Source of the DNA: SpSt-28 sp044343155
Lineage (GTDB): Archaea > Aenigmatarchaeota > Aenigmatarchaeia > CG10238-14 > SpSt-28
DNA length: 11,247 nucleotides
Reading direction: 5' to 3'
Assembly (NCBI GenBank): GCA_044343155.1
Contig: JAVZSS010000022.1
Span: 1-11,247, forward strand
Both the position numbers and the translations under genes were made by a program. The notes beneath the pieces were generated by a model, which ran no database searches, was not told where the DNA came from, and saw only the letters and a list, made by a program, of their open reading frames with translations. Numbering within the stretch: the stretch's first letter is position 1; each line of letters starts with the position of its first letter. This document shows positions 1 through 5,957 of this stretch, in pieces.

Positions 1-6
1 TGCATT

Positions 7-1599
7 TTATTTCACCTCTATAACTTCTTCTTTCATCTTTTTTTCTTCTCCCTCTTTATATTCTCCCTTTCTTATCAATTCTAAAATTTTTTGTTTAATA
101 TAATCTTTTGGTTTTCCAGTTAAATCTGAAACAAATTCAGAAAATATCTCAGAATAAGCTTCAAAGATATTTGCTCTCATTGCTAATTGCTCTCTAACAA
201 ACTTTTTATGTAAATATGTAGAAAGTCTTCTGCCTGCTTCTTGTAAAGCAAGCTTAACTTCTTTTATTATTTCTGGATATTCTGCAATAGCTTGTTTACC
301 TTCGCTCTTATAAGGTATCCAAACAGATATCAAATCAACTAAAATTATTAATGGTGCTGGCGGTAAACCTTTTGAGTTTCTAGGCAATCTATAATTACCC
401 CAATCAACTTCTTCTACTGCTCTAGTAATGGCACAATCAGATTGGTTATATAATAAAGGAGTATGATTTGCGAACCTAAGCAAAATTGTTTCTTGACTAA
501 TTTCACTAATTTTTCCACCATAAGCTAATCCAACTTGAACTTGAAACGGATATCCTCTATATACACTAGGCTTTCTAATAACAGCAGTAACGAATTCTGG
601 TTCAAATTCTTTTTTTAAACTTTCTATTAAATATTCTTCTTTAAGAGGAGATAGGCAATCTGTAGGAGGGGACATAAGTTTAATATTTTGCATTGCTTTG
701 TGCAATCTCTCAATTTCTTCATCCGTTAAATCGCTTGGTTTTTTATTCGGATCTACTTTAGCAAGCTTACAAATTTTTTCAGCAGAATCTTTTCCTACTC
801 TAGAAAAATCATTAACCAAAAATCCTATTAAACTTCTACTATTTGTTAAATGAGCCATCCTTTTTAATCTACCTAATTCTACTCCATATGGATGTGGTTT
901 AATCTCTTTTGGTTCCTTTGGTAATTCATTAAATACTCTTTCTAAAACAAAATTAGAATTTGGCCCTTCATAAACTATTTTTGTAAATGGGTTTGCAATC
1001 CATATGTATCTTAAGTATGTTGGTATTGATTGTCCTTTTTCTATATATCTACCTTCAACTAAAAGCTCTACTTTTAATCCATGCAAATTTTTTTCTATTG
1101 GCTCTTCTTTTTTAGAAATTACCTTTGGCTCATTTCTTATTACATCTATAGTAAGTTCAAATTCATGTTTTTTTCCCTTAAAGTATGTTGTTATTTTTGC
1201 TGGCTTTCCAGTTGTCAATTGAGCGTAAAGTATTGCTCCTTTTGCTCCAATACCTTGAGTTCCAACATTTTGTCTTAAGCGCATAAACTTACTTCCAACT
1301 AAAAATTTACCAAAAGCTAAAGGTATTTTTTCTGGTGGCAGCCCAGGGCCATTATCTTCAACAACAACTCTAAAAACGTTTTCCTTAACTTCTTTAACCA
1401 GAACTTTTATAGTTGGTAAAATCCTGGCTTCTAAACAAGCATCTAAGCTATTATCAACTAGCTCTTTAACAACAGTAAGTAAACTTTTTGTCGGATTTTC
1501 ATAACCTAACAAATGTCTGTTTTTTTCAAAAAATTCGGCAATACTTATTTCCTTTATTTTTTCACCCATTTCTTCTGCTATACTTTTTTCTTCTTCCAT
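7..1599 (-). CDS. top6B: DNA topoisomerase VI subunit B
   Basis: This 530-residue protein is the ATPase subunit of the type IIB topoisomerase, which relaxes and decatenates duplex DNA as an A2B2 complex. The GHKL ATP-binding motifs are intact: ELVDNSLDA at residues 46-54 (E46, N50), DNGPG at 82-86 and the glycine-rich GTQGIGAKG at 113-121. A helix-two-turn-helix-like segment follows at about 245-310, then a transducer domain containing the switch-lysine motif SEGKQA (K435). The length is normal for the family. The chosen ATG has no Shine-Dalgarno sequence but lies about 29 bases after an AATATAAG box, so the gene may have its own leaderless promoter. It lies 41 bases after the KH-protein gene. 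One base past its stop, an ATG on the same strand (positions 5-3) suggests another gene; subunit A would be the expected partner, but it is outside the window. Confidence 0.97.
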   Translation of the reverse strand: MEEEKSIAEEMGEKIKEISIAEFFEKNRHLLGYENPTKSLLTVVKELVDNSLDACLEARILPTIKVLVKEVKENVFRVVVEDNGPGLPPEKIPLAFGKFLVGSKFMRLRQNVGTQGIGAKGAILYAQLTTGKPAKITTYFKGKKHEFELTIDVIRNEPKVISKKEEPIEKNLHGLKVELLVEGRYIEKGQSIPTYLRYIWIANPFTKIVYEGPNSNFVLERVFNELPKEPKEIKPHPYGVELGRLKRMAHLTNSRSLIGFLVNDFSRVGKDSAEKICKLAKVDPNKKPSDLTDEEIERLHKAMQNIKLMSPPTDCLSPLKEEYLIESLKKEFEPEFVTAVIRKPSVYRGYPFQVQVGLAYGGKISEISQETILLRFANHTPLLYNQSDCAITRAVEEVDWGNYRLPRNSKGLPPAPLIILVDLISVWIPYKSEGKQAIAEYPEIIKEVKLALQEAGRRLSTYLHKKFVREQLAMRANIFEAYSEIFSEFVSDLTGKPKDYIKQKILELIRKGEYKEGEEKKMKEEVIEVK

Positions 1600-1624
1600 A
1601 TTTACCAGATTTAAATTTTGTAAT

Positions 1625-1632
1625 CTTATATT
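1625..1632 (-). promoter_or_regulatory. TATA-like box before top6B
   Basis: On the minus strand this reads AATATAAG, embedded in an AT-rich gap. Its centre is about 29 bases before the top6B ATG. No ribosome binding site precedes that start, so an internal promoter giving a leaderless or near-leaderless top6B transcript is plausible. The gap is very AT-rich, so a chance match cannot be excluded. Confidence 0.4.
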
Positions 1633-1640
1633 AAAAAATT

Positions 1641-2138
1641 TTATTTCAATAGCTCTCTTTCTAAAAATTTTTGAACAGTAGTATGCATTCTTCCTTCTAG
1701 TAACATTTCTATAGCTCTTCTTGCTAGATTAACTCCTTCCCATTTTCCTAATATGGAAATTGTTTTTCCCTCAACTATAATTTTTGTTCCAGTTTTTTCT
1801 TCTAACATTTTTTTAAAAGAACCTTTTTTTCCTATAACTCTTCCTTTTAGCTGAACTCTTCTCTCTCTAGTTTTTCCCCAATCTTTTAAATCTATCACAT
1901 CCAAATAATAATCTTGATCTAATAAAAGTAGAGCGTCATTCAAATCAAATCCTCTTCCTAATGCTCTAAAAACTTCTTTAGTTCTTAAAACTGAAAAATG
2001 ATCTTCTCCTTCTATTTTTACTTCTTGTTCATCCAATTCAATCTTACAATTACTTAAACTTTCTATTTTTTCTATCCATTCTTTTCTATTTTTTATTATC
2101 TTAGCTCTTTCCTCTGGCAAAACTATATACTCTATCAT
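1641..2138 (-). CDS. KH-domain RNA-binding protein, archaeal Dim2/Pno1-like
   Basis: A 165-residue protein of the archaeal KH family related to eukaryotic Pno1/Dim2, which binds near the 3' end of small-subunit rRNA during ribosome maturation. The second KH domain has an intact loop, IGKKG at residues 102-106. The first KH fold (about 1-60) has lost GxxG, with IKNRKEW in its place at 15-21, as is usual in this family. Other family hallmarks are ALGRGF at 59-64 and HTTVQKFLE near the C terminus (152-160). The start is one base after the rio1 stop codon and is preceded by AAGGTGG, a good ribosome binding site overlapping the rio1 end, so the two genes are probably translationally coupled. The family is known to work with Rio1 and aIF1A on the small subunit, and both are encoded immediately upstream. 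Confidence 0.93.
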   Translation of the reverse strand: MIEYIVLPEERAKIIKNRKEWIEKIESLSNCKIELDEQEVKIEGEDHFSVLRTKEVFRALGRGFDLNDALLLLDQDYYLDVIDLKDWGKTRERRVQLKGRVIGKKGSFKKMLEEKTGTKIIVEGKTISILGKWEGVNLARRAIEMLLEGRMHTTVQKFLERELLK

Positions 2139-2139
2139 T

Positions 2140-2844
2140 TTACCACCTTAAGCTTTCAACAAAATTTTCATCAACTTCAACCCCTTTTTTCTTAAAAAAA
2201 TCATTAATGTTTTCTACGTCTCGCTTTAAAAATTCAAATGATAATGGATGCCTCTTTGTTACAGCATGACTAAAATCAATTATGTAAGCTTTGTCGTAAA
2301 CCAAAATATTGTAAGAACTTAAATCAGAGTGAATCAAATCTGCATTAACCATTTTTCTTATTTCTTCTATAATCTGTTTATATAAAACATCCCAATCTAA
2401 ATCTTCATTTTTTGCTTGCTCTAAGGTTGGAGCAGGTATTCCGTTTTCACCAATAAAGGACATAACCAAAACATTATTGTAAATAGCTATTGGTTCTGGA
2501 CAATTGACTCCATTTTCAAAAGCTATCTTCATATTTTTAAACTCTCTTTTAGCCCAGTTTAATACAACATGCCATTTACTCTTTCTTACTCTTTCAAATC
2601 TAAAATCAGAAACCAAATATTTCCACATAGTTTTGAAATCGCAATGCTCAACCCTATAAATTTTTAAGGCAAGCCATCTATCATTTTTATCTTTTGCAGA
2701 AACAATAACACTTTCTTTTCCTTCTTTTACAGTTGATTCAAGTTTTTTTATTATTCCTTTTTTTAAAAGCTTATAGATTGAAAGCAAGGTTCTCTGATCA
2801 TAAACCTTTGCTTCAACTTTCTTTTCAGAAAAGAAATCTTTCAT
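2140..2844 (-). CDS. rio1: RIO1-type serine/threonine kinase/ATPase
   Basis: A 234-residue RIO kinase, an atypical kinase that works mainly as an ATPase in late small-subunit maturation. Visible motifs are the nucleotide-loop sequence STVKEGKES (37-45), the catalytic lysine K61 in ALKIYR, the catalytic loop IHSDLSSYNIL (171-181; D174 and N179) and the metal-binding DFSHAV (190-195; D190). The STxKE loop and the absence of an N-terminal winged-helix domain favour Rio1 over Rio2. The first 35 or so residues resemble the usual Rio1 N-terminal segment. The gene starts four bases after the aif1A stop. It has only a weak ribosome binding site (AGGT about nine bases upstream), so coupling to aif1A translation is likely. 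All key residues are present, so the enzyme should be active. Confidence 0.96.
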   Translation of the reverse strand: MKDFFSEKKVEAKVYDQRTLLSIYKLLKKGIIKKLESTVKEGKESVIVSAKDKNDRWLALKIYRVEHCDFKTMWKYLVSDFRFERVRKSKWHVVLNWAKREFKNMKIAFENGVNCPEPIAIYNNVLVMSFIGENGIPAPTLEQAKNEDLDWDVLYKQIIEEIRKMVNADLIHSDLSSYNILVYDKAYIIDFSHAVTKRHPLSFEFLKRDVENINDFFKKKGVEVDENFVESLRW

Positions 2845-2848
2845 AAGA

Positions 2849-3169
2849 TTATACCTGTAAGCTCTTTATGTATCCATTTTTCTTCAACCAATTTGCTTGA
2901 GTAGGAGTATACCTAAAAACAACATCTCCTCTTTTATCTCCTTGAATTTTCCATGGTTCAACTAATATTAAATCTCCTTCTCTAATCCAAACTCTTTTTC
3001 TCAACTTACCAGGAATTCTACAAATTCTTTCTTTACCATCATCACAAATAACTTTCATTCTATCTCCACCCAACATCATCTCAACAATTCCTAAAACTTC
3101 CCCCTCCTGAGGAATCCTTATTCTAGAAATTTCCAACTCTTCTTCACTTATTTCTTTATCTTTTGCCAT
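2849..3169 (-). CDS. eif1A: Translation initiation factor aIF1A
   Basis: A 106-residue archaeal homologue of eIF1A, which binds the A site of the small ribosomal subunit and helps initiator tRNA and mRNA recruitment. The OB-fold core is typical: the GEVLGIVEMMLGGDRMKV strand region at about 17-35, the CRIPGKLRKRVWI segment at about 49-61, and DLILVEPW followed by the GDVVFRY strand towards the C terminus. A short acidic N-terminal tail precedes it. The ATG lies 14 bases inside the 3' end of the upstream NMD3-like gene in a different frame, so the two must be on one transcript. No Shine-Dalgarno sequence is seen. Order and spacing with rio1 and the KH gene match a common archaeal ribosome-maturation operon. 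Confidence 0.97.
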   Translation of the reverse strand: MAKDKEISEEELEISRIRIPQEGEVLGIVEMMLGGDRMKVICDDGKERICRIPGKLRKRVWIREGDLILVEPWKIQGDKRGDVVFRYTPTQANWLKKNGYIKSLQV

Positions 3170-3710
3170 ATAATTTCAATAAAACTGTATCTTTATATTT
3201 TCTTTTTCCTCCCTTAATGCCAATCAATTTTCTAGAAATTTTAACTTCAAACAAATATTTTTTCTTAATTTCTTTAACTATCTTTTTTAGTTCTTCCTTA
3301 GAAGAAAAATCTATATCATATCCACCAACTACTTTTCTACCAAAAATTAAATATTTTCTAAAAATTTCTTCAACCAAATTTTCTTTACCTCTAACTTGTA
3401 AAATAGCTTCAACTTTTCTAGAGTATTTTTCCTTACATTCATTACAAATAAACTCTTTTTCAAAAACATCTAATTTTTCTATAGGAATTTTATCTATTTC
3501 TAATGAAATTTTCTTAGAAACAAACTTTTTTAAATAATAATCTATTGCTCTTTCTTTTTCTTCGAAACCTCTATTTGATACAAAAAATCTATTACATTTT
3601 TTACAGACTCTTAAATTGATTTCTATATTTTTCATTTTTTCAATAAAACAATCTAAGCAAAGATTATCATAAAAATCTTTTGTTTCTTTTCCACATCTTG
3701 CACATATCAT
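3156..3710 (-). CDS. Short NMD3-like zinc-ribbon protein
   Basis: A 184-residue protein matching the N-terminal and central part of the NMD3 family. In eukaryotes NMD3 is the 60S-subunit export adaptor; archaeal members are thought to act in large-subunit maturation. Four CxxC pairs are visible: C3/C6, C18/C21, C36/C39 and C89/C92. The family motif LQVRGK occurs at 104-109, followed by a YDIDFSS segment at 131-137. The start was placed at the ATG at 3710, because the first zinc knuckle (MICARCGK) begins there. The frame stays open far upstream, but only antisense to the glycosyltransferase gene. The protein is much shorter than eukaryotic NMD3 (about 500 residues), so domains after the core are absent. 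It overlaps the aif1A start by 14 bases. Confidence 0.85.
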   Translation of the reverse strand: MICARCGKETKDFYDNLCLDCFIEKMKNIEINLRVCKKCNRFFVSNRGFEEKERAIDYYLKKFVSKKISLEIDKIPIEKLDVFEKEFICNECKEKYSRKVEAILQVRGKENLVEEIFRKYLIFGRKVVGGYDIDFSSKEELKKIVKEIKKKYLFEVKISRKLIGIKGGKRKYKDTVLLKLYGKR

Positions 3711-3735
3711 TAAAAAAATTAATTCAATAAAATTA
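3711..3735. promoter_or_regulatory. Divergent promoter region, NMD3-like / glycosyltransferase
   Basis: Only 25 bases separate the two divergent start codons, and they are almost entirely A and T. An A-run (from about 3711) lies about 22 bases before the glycosyltransferase ATG. On the other strand TTTTATT lies about 21 bases before the NMD3-like ATG. Neither start has a ribosome binding site, so two overlapping leaderless promoters are the simplest reading. The exact boxes are uncertain. Confidence 0.4.
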
Positions 3736-4404
3736 ATGAGATATGCAATAGTTCCAGCATACAACGAAGAAAAAACTATAGGAGAGGTTATAAAAAGGCT
3801 AAAAAAATTGAAATTTAAGGTTTTAGTTATTGATGATGGTAGCAAGGATAAGACATATGAAATAGCAAAATCTTTAAAAGTTGATGTTATAAGACATGAA
3901 AAAAATAGAGGAAAGGGAGAGGCTCTTAAAACAGCTTTTGATTTTCTAAAAAACAAAAAATTTAATTCTTGTGTAATAATAGATGCTGATATGCAATTTT
4001 TACCAGAAGAAGCTCCGAAAATTGCTAAGATGGTTGAAAAAGGATATGACATAGTTATGGGAGCCAGAAATTGGTCAAAAGTTCCTTTTAGACATAAATT
4101 AGGAAATTTTGTTTGGAGATTGCTCTTTAACTTCTTTTTTAGGACAAAACTTAAAGATACAAACTGTGGATTTATTGGGTTAAGTAAAAATGCTATACTA
4201 AAAATAGAAAATGTTCATGGTGGCTATATAATTGAAAATTCTATTTTGATTGAAGGTTTGAAAAAAAATATGAAAATAGTAAATATTCCAGTTAATGTTT
4301 TTTATCATAAGAAAAGTAAAATTTTAAGAGGTATTAGAGTTGTTGGTGGTGTTTCATTTTTTATAATAAAAGAAGGAATAAAGTATTTGTTTAGCAAACT
4401 TTAA
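3736..4404 (+). CDS. Family 2 glycosyltransferase, dolichol-phosphate sugar synthase-like
   Basis: A 222-residue GT-A fold glycosyltransferase. It probably transfers a sugar from a nucleotide-sugar donor, with a polyprenyl/dolichyl phosphate as the likely acceptor. Motifs are VPAYNEE (6-12), DDGSKD (33-38), the metal-binding DAD (83-85) in DADMQFLPEE, and DTNCGF (141-146), which is typical of the DPM1/DPG-synthase group. No clear transmembrane segments follow the catalytic domain, unlike longer synthases. A hydrophobic patch near the C terminus (about 202-212) could touch the membrane. The gene stands alone on the plus strand. Its last 14 bases overlap the end of the convergent SAM synthetase gene. 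The donor sugar and product cannot be deduced from sequence. A role in N-glycan or cell-surface glycan synthesis is an inference. Confidence 0.88.
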   Translation: MRYAIVPAYNEEKTIGEVIKRLKKLKFKVLVIDDGSKDKTYEIAKSLKVDVIRHEKNRGKGEALKTAFDFLKNKKFNSCVIIDADMQFLPEEAPKIAKMVEKGYDIVMGARNWSKVPFRHKLGNFVWRLLFNFFFRTKLKDTNCGFIGLSKNAILKIENVHGGYIIENSILIEGLKKNMKIVNIPVNVFYHKKSKILRGIRVVGGVSFFIIKEGIKYLFSKL

Positions 4405-5572
4405 ACTTTCCTTCAACTAAATCTTTTATAAATTCTTTCAAAGTTTCAAACCTTTTTAAAACTATCTCTTCCACTTTCCTTTTTTCATCTTCATTAAGAT
4501 TGTCAACCTCTATATAAATCATTAATGGCTCATTTACTGGCTTTCCTATTTGACTTAAAAGCCAAACATAGTTTGCTTTTTCTATTTCCTTATAAATTTT
4601 ATTGGCAATATCAAAGGCTAAAACATTGTATATTTTTCCAACATGACTTACCATATTTTTACCTGCAGCAGCTTCAGAACCTGCTGGCCTATTCAAAGAA
4701 ATAATACCATTAACTCTATTCCCTCTTCCAACTTCTCCTGAATCAGCAGATTCTGCACTAGTTCCAGTAACTGTAAGATAGCAACCCTCTTCTTTTTTCC
4801 CTTTTTCATCCAATGTATTTAAATAAATGTTTGCATTTATTTCAAACTCGTTTTTCAAAAAATTTTTTATTTCTTCTAAAATTTCCATTTTTTTCTTAAA
4901 ATAATCATCTTCACTTTCTACAAATCTATCAACAAAAGCAATTGCAACAGTATATGTAAAATTAAAATCATTCCTTAGACCCATAACCTTAATATCTTCA
5001 CCACTCCAAGGAAATCTTTTTTTAAATTCAAAAGAATTTAAATATCTTTCCAATTCTAAAACACTTCTTTCTAATAAAGTTAAAGGAGCATAACCAACTA
5101 AAGCACTAGTATCATTAGCTGGAAGAAAATTTTCTGATTTTGAAAATATAGAAGTTAATTCTTCTGAACCAAATTTAATTTCATTTATAATTTCTAGATT
5201 TTCCTCATTTACAAACCTTAAATTATTTTTAATCCAATCAAAAATTGCTTTTTTTGCTATTTCTTCAATAGGAACTTCTTCATTTCCTATTTTGTATGTT
5301 GCTCTATCACCAAGAACCAATTTCATTGGTTTAATTATTTTTCCGCCACCAAACTTAGTTTTTGCCTCTCCAGCAGAAAGCAATGCCTTATCAATATTAT
5401 AATGAAAGATCCTACCAAATCTTTTTAAGTAATAATTTGCTAATTGAATAGAAATTTGGTCTGCAATTGAATCACATATTGTATCTGGATGCCCTATTCC
5501 TTTTCTTTCAACAATTTCTGTTTTTGGCTCGTAATAATTAAAAGATGCTATTCTAAGATTAAGGTTTTTCAT
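4391..5572 (-). CDS. mat: S-adenosylmethionine synthetase, archaeal type
   Basis: A 393-residue methionine adenosyltransferase of the archaeal family, making S-adenosylmethionine from methionine and ATP. Family signatures include ERKGIGHPD (22-30), HYNIDKALLSAGEA (57-70), the GGGKIIKPM/LVLGDRAT segment (75-92), NDTSALVGYAPLT (153-165) and ADSGEVGRGNR (276-286), followed by the AAAGKN loop near 301-306. The length is close to the normal of about 400. The gene has its own promoter-like TATA sequence and no ribosome binding site. It is therefore probably a leaderless single-gene transcript, although tRNA-Phe lies just upstream on the same strand. Its stop codon lies inside the 3' end of the convergent glycosyltransferase gene. 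SAM would feed the many tRNA and rRNA methylations needed by the translation system. Confidence 0.97.
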   Translation of the reverse strand: MKNLNLRIASFNYYEPKTEIVERKGIGHPDTICDSIADQISIQLANYYLKRFGRIFHYNIDKALLSAGEAKTKFGGGKIIKPMKLVLGDRATYKIGNEEVPIEEIAKKAIFDWIKNNLRFVNEENLEIINEIKFGSEELTSIFSKSENFLPANDTSALVGYAPLTLLERSVLELERYLNSFEFKKRFPWSGEDIKVMGLRNDFNFTYTVAIAFVDRFVESEDDYFKKKMEILEEIKNFLKNEFEINANIYLNTLDEKGKKEEGCYLTVTGTSAESADSGEVGRGNRVNGIISLNRPAGSEAAAGKNMVSHVGKIYNVLAFDIANKIYKEIEKANYVWLLSQIGKPVNEPLMIYIEVDNLNEDEKRKVEEIVLKRFETLKEFIKDLVEGKFKVC

Positions 5573-5591
5573 TATTTCTATTTTGAGTTAC

Positions 5592-5599
5592 TATATAAA
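5592..5599 (-). promoter_or_regulatory. TATA box of the SAM synthetase gene
   Basis: The minus strand reads TTTATATA, an almost ideal archaeal TATA box, with its centre 24 bases before the ATG. That spacing would put transcription initiation at or next to the start codon, giving a leaderless mRNA. The box sits only ten bases beyond the 3' end of tRNA-Phe. Confidence 0.7.
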
Positions 5600-5608
5600 A
5601 GCTAAAAT

Positions 5609-5682
5609 TGGGACGGGTGGGATTTGAACCCACGACGCACCGGTCTTCAGCCGGTCGCTCTCCCGGGCTGAGCTACCGTCCC
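5609..5682 (-). tRNA. tRNA-Phe (GAA)
   Basis: A complete 74-nt tRNA including the discriminator base. The acceptor stem is GGGACGG/CCGTCCC, with A73 at 5609. The D arm contains GCTC/GAGC. The anticodon stem ACCGG/CCGGT encloses the seven-base loop CTGAAGA with anticodon GAA. The T arm is GTGGG-TTCAAAT-CCCAC. There is no intron, and CCA is not encoded. The gene starts ten bases after the stop codon of the upstream small protein gene, so it may be cotranscribed with it or use a TATA-like CTATAAG inside the end of that gene. Confidence 0.98.
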
Positions 5683-5692
5683 ATTTATTAAT

Positions 5693-5911
5693 TTATTCTT
5701 TTTTCTTCTTATAGATTTCAGATATTTTATATGTTAATACTGTTGGGGAGCTAAATCTTCCTAATGTTATTTTTATATTATTAATTCCCCTTTTATAACA
5801 TTCGTGAGGAGAAATAACCAAAGTCCTTCCTTTATCCTCTAAGCAAACACAATCTAATATCCAATCTGGTGAAATTTTTTTTCTAGTTTCTTCTTTAATT
5901 TCTTCTTCCAT
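5693..5911 (-). CDS. Small protein of unknown function, 72 residues
   Basis: I do not recognise this protein. It has a charged N-terminal tail (about 1-13), then a compact region containing PDWILDCVCLED (15-26), LVISPHECYKRG (31-42) and a likely beta-rich stretch with IKITLGRF (46-53). It ends in a lysine-rich tail. Three cysteines (C21, C23, C38) and H36 could bind a metal, but the pattern is not a standard zinc ribbon. No membrane segment or signal peptide is visible. It is judged real because it fills the gap between ligase and tRNA-Phe with an ATG start, archaeal codon use like its neighbours and a TATA-like element about 25 bases upstream, shared with the divergent ligase gene. Function cannot be inferred from context. 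Confidence 0.7.
   Translation of the reverse strand: MEEEIKEETRKKISPDWILDCVCLEDKGRTLVISPHECYKRGINNIKITLGRFSSPTVLTYKISEIYKKKKE
5708..5714 (-). promoter_or_regulatory. Possible TATA box of tRNA-Phe
   Basis: The minus strand reads CTATAAG, centred about 29 bases before the tRNA 5' end and lying within the last codons of the small upstream gene. The distance is slightly long for an archaeal promoter. Processing of a joint transcript is an equally good explanation. Confidence 0.35.
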
Positions 5912-5929
5912 TTTTTATTTTAGCTCAAA

Positions 5930-5940
5930 ACTTTATTTTT
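5930..5940. promoter_or_regulatory. Shared divergent TATA element, small protein / DNA ligase
   Basis: The start codons of the 72-residue protein (minus, 5911) and DNA ligase (plus, 5958) are separated by 46 bases. One AT element lies in the middle: CTTTATTTTT on the plus strand, AAAAATAAAG on the minus strand. Its centre is about 24 bases from both start codons, the expected TATA-to-initiation distance in each direction. Neither gene has a ribosome binding site, fitting two leaderless transcripts. Confidence 0.5.
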
Positions 5941-5957
5941 CTTTACTAAAAAGTTAT

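Noticed and set aside
1004..1278. Two plus-strand open frames inside top6B
   Set aside because: They are antisense shadows with improbable composition and no start signals.
3163..3537. Plus-strand open frame opposite the NMD3-like gene
   Set aside because: It is a shadow of an AT-rich coding strand, without family resemblance or promoter.
3711..4052. Upstream extension of the NMD3-like reading frame by 114 codons
   Set aside because: The stretch is exactly antisense to the glycosyltransferase gene, whose motifs are intact. The zinc-knuckle protein begins naturally at the ATG at 3710.
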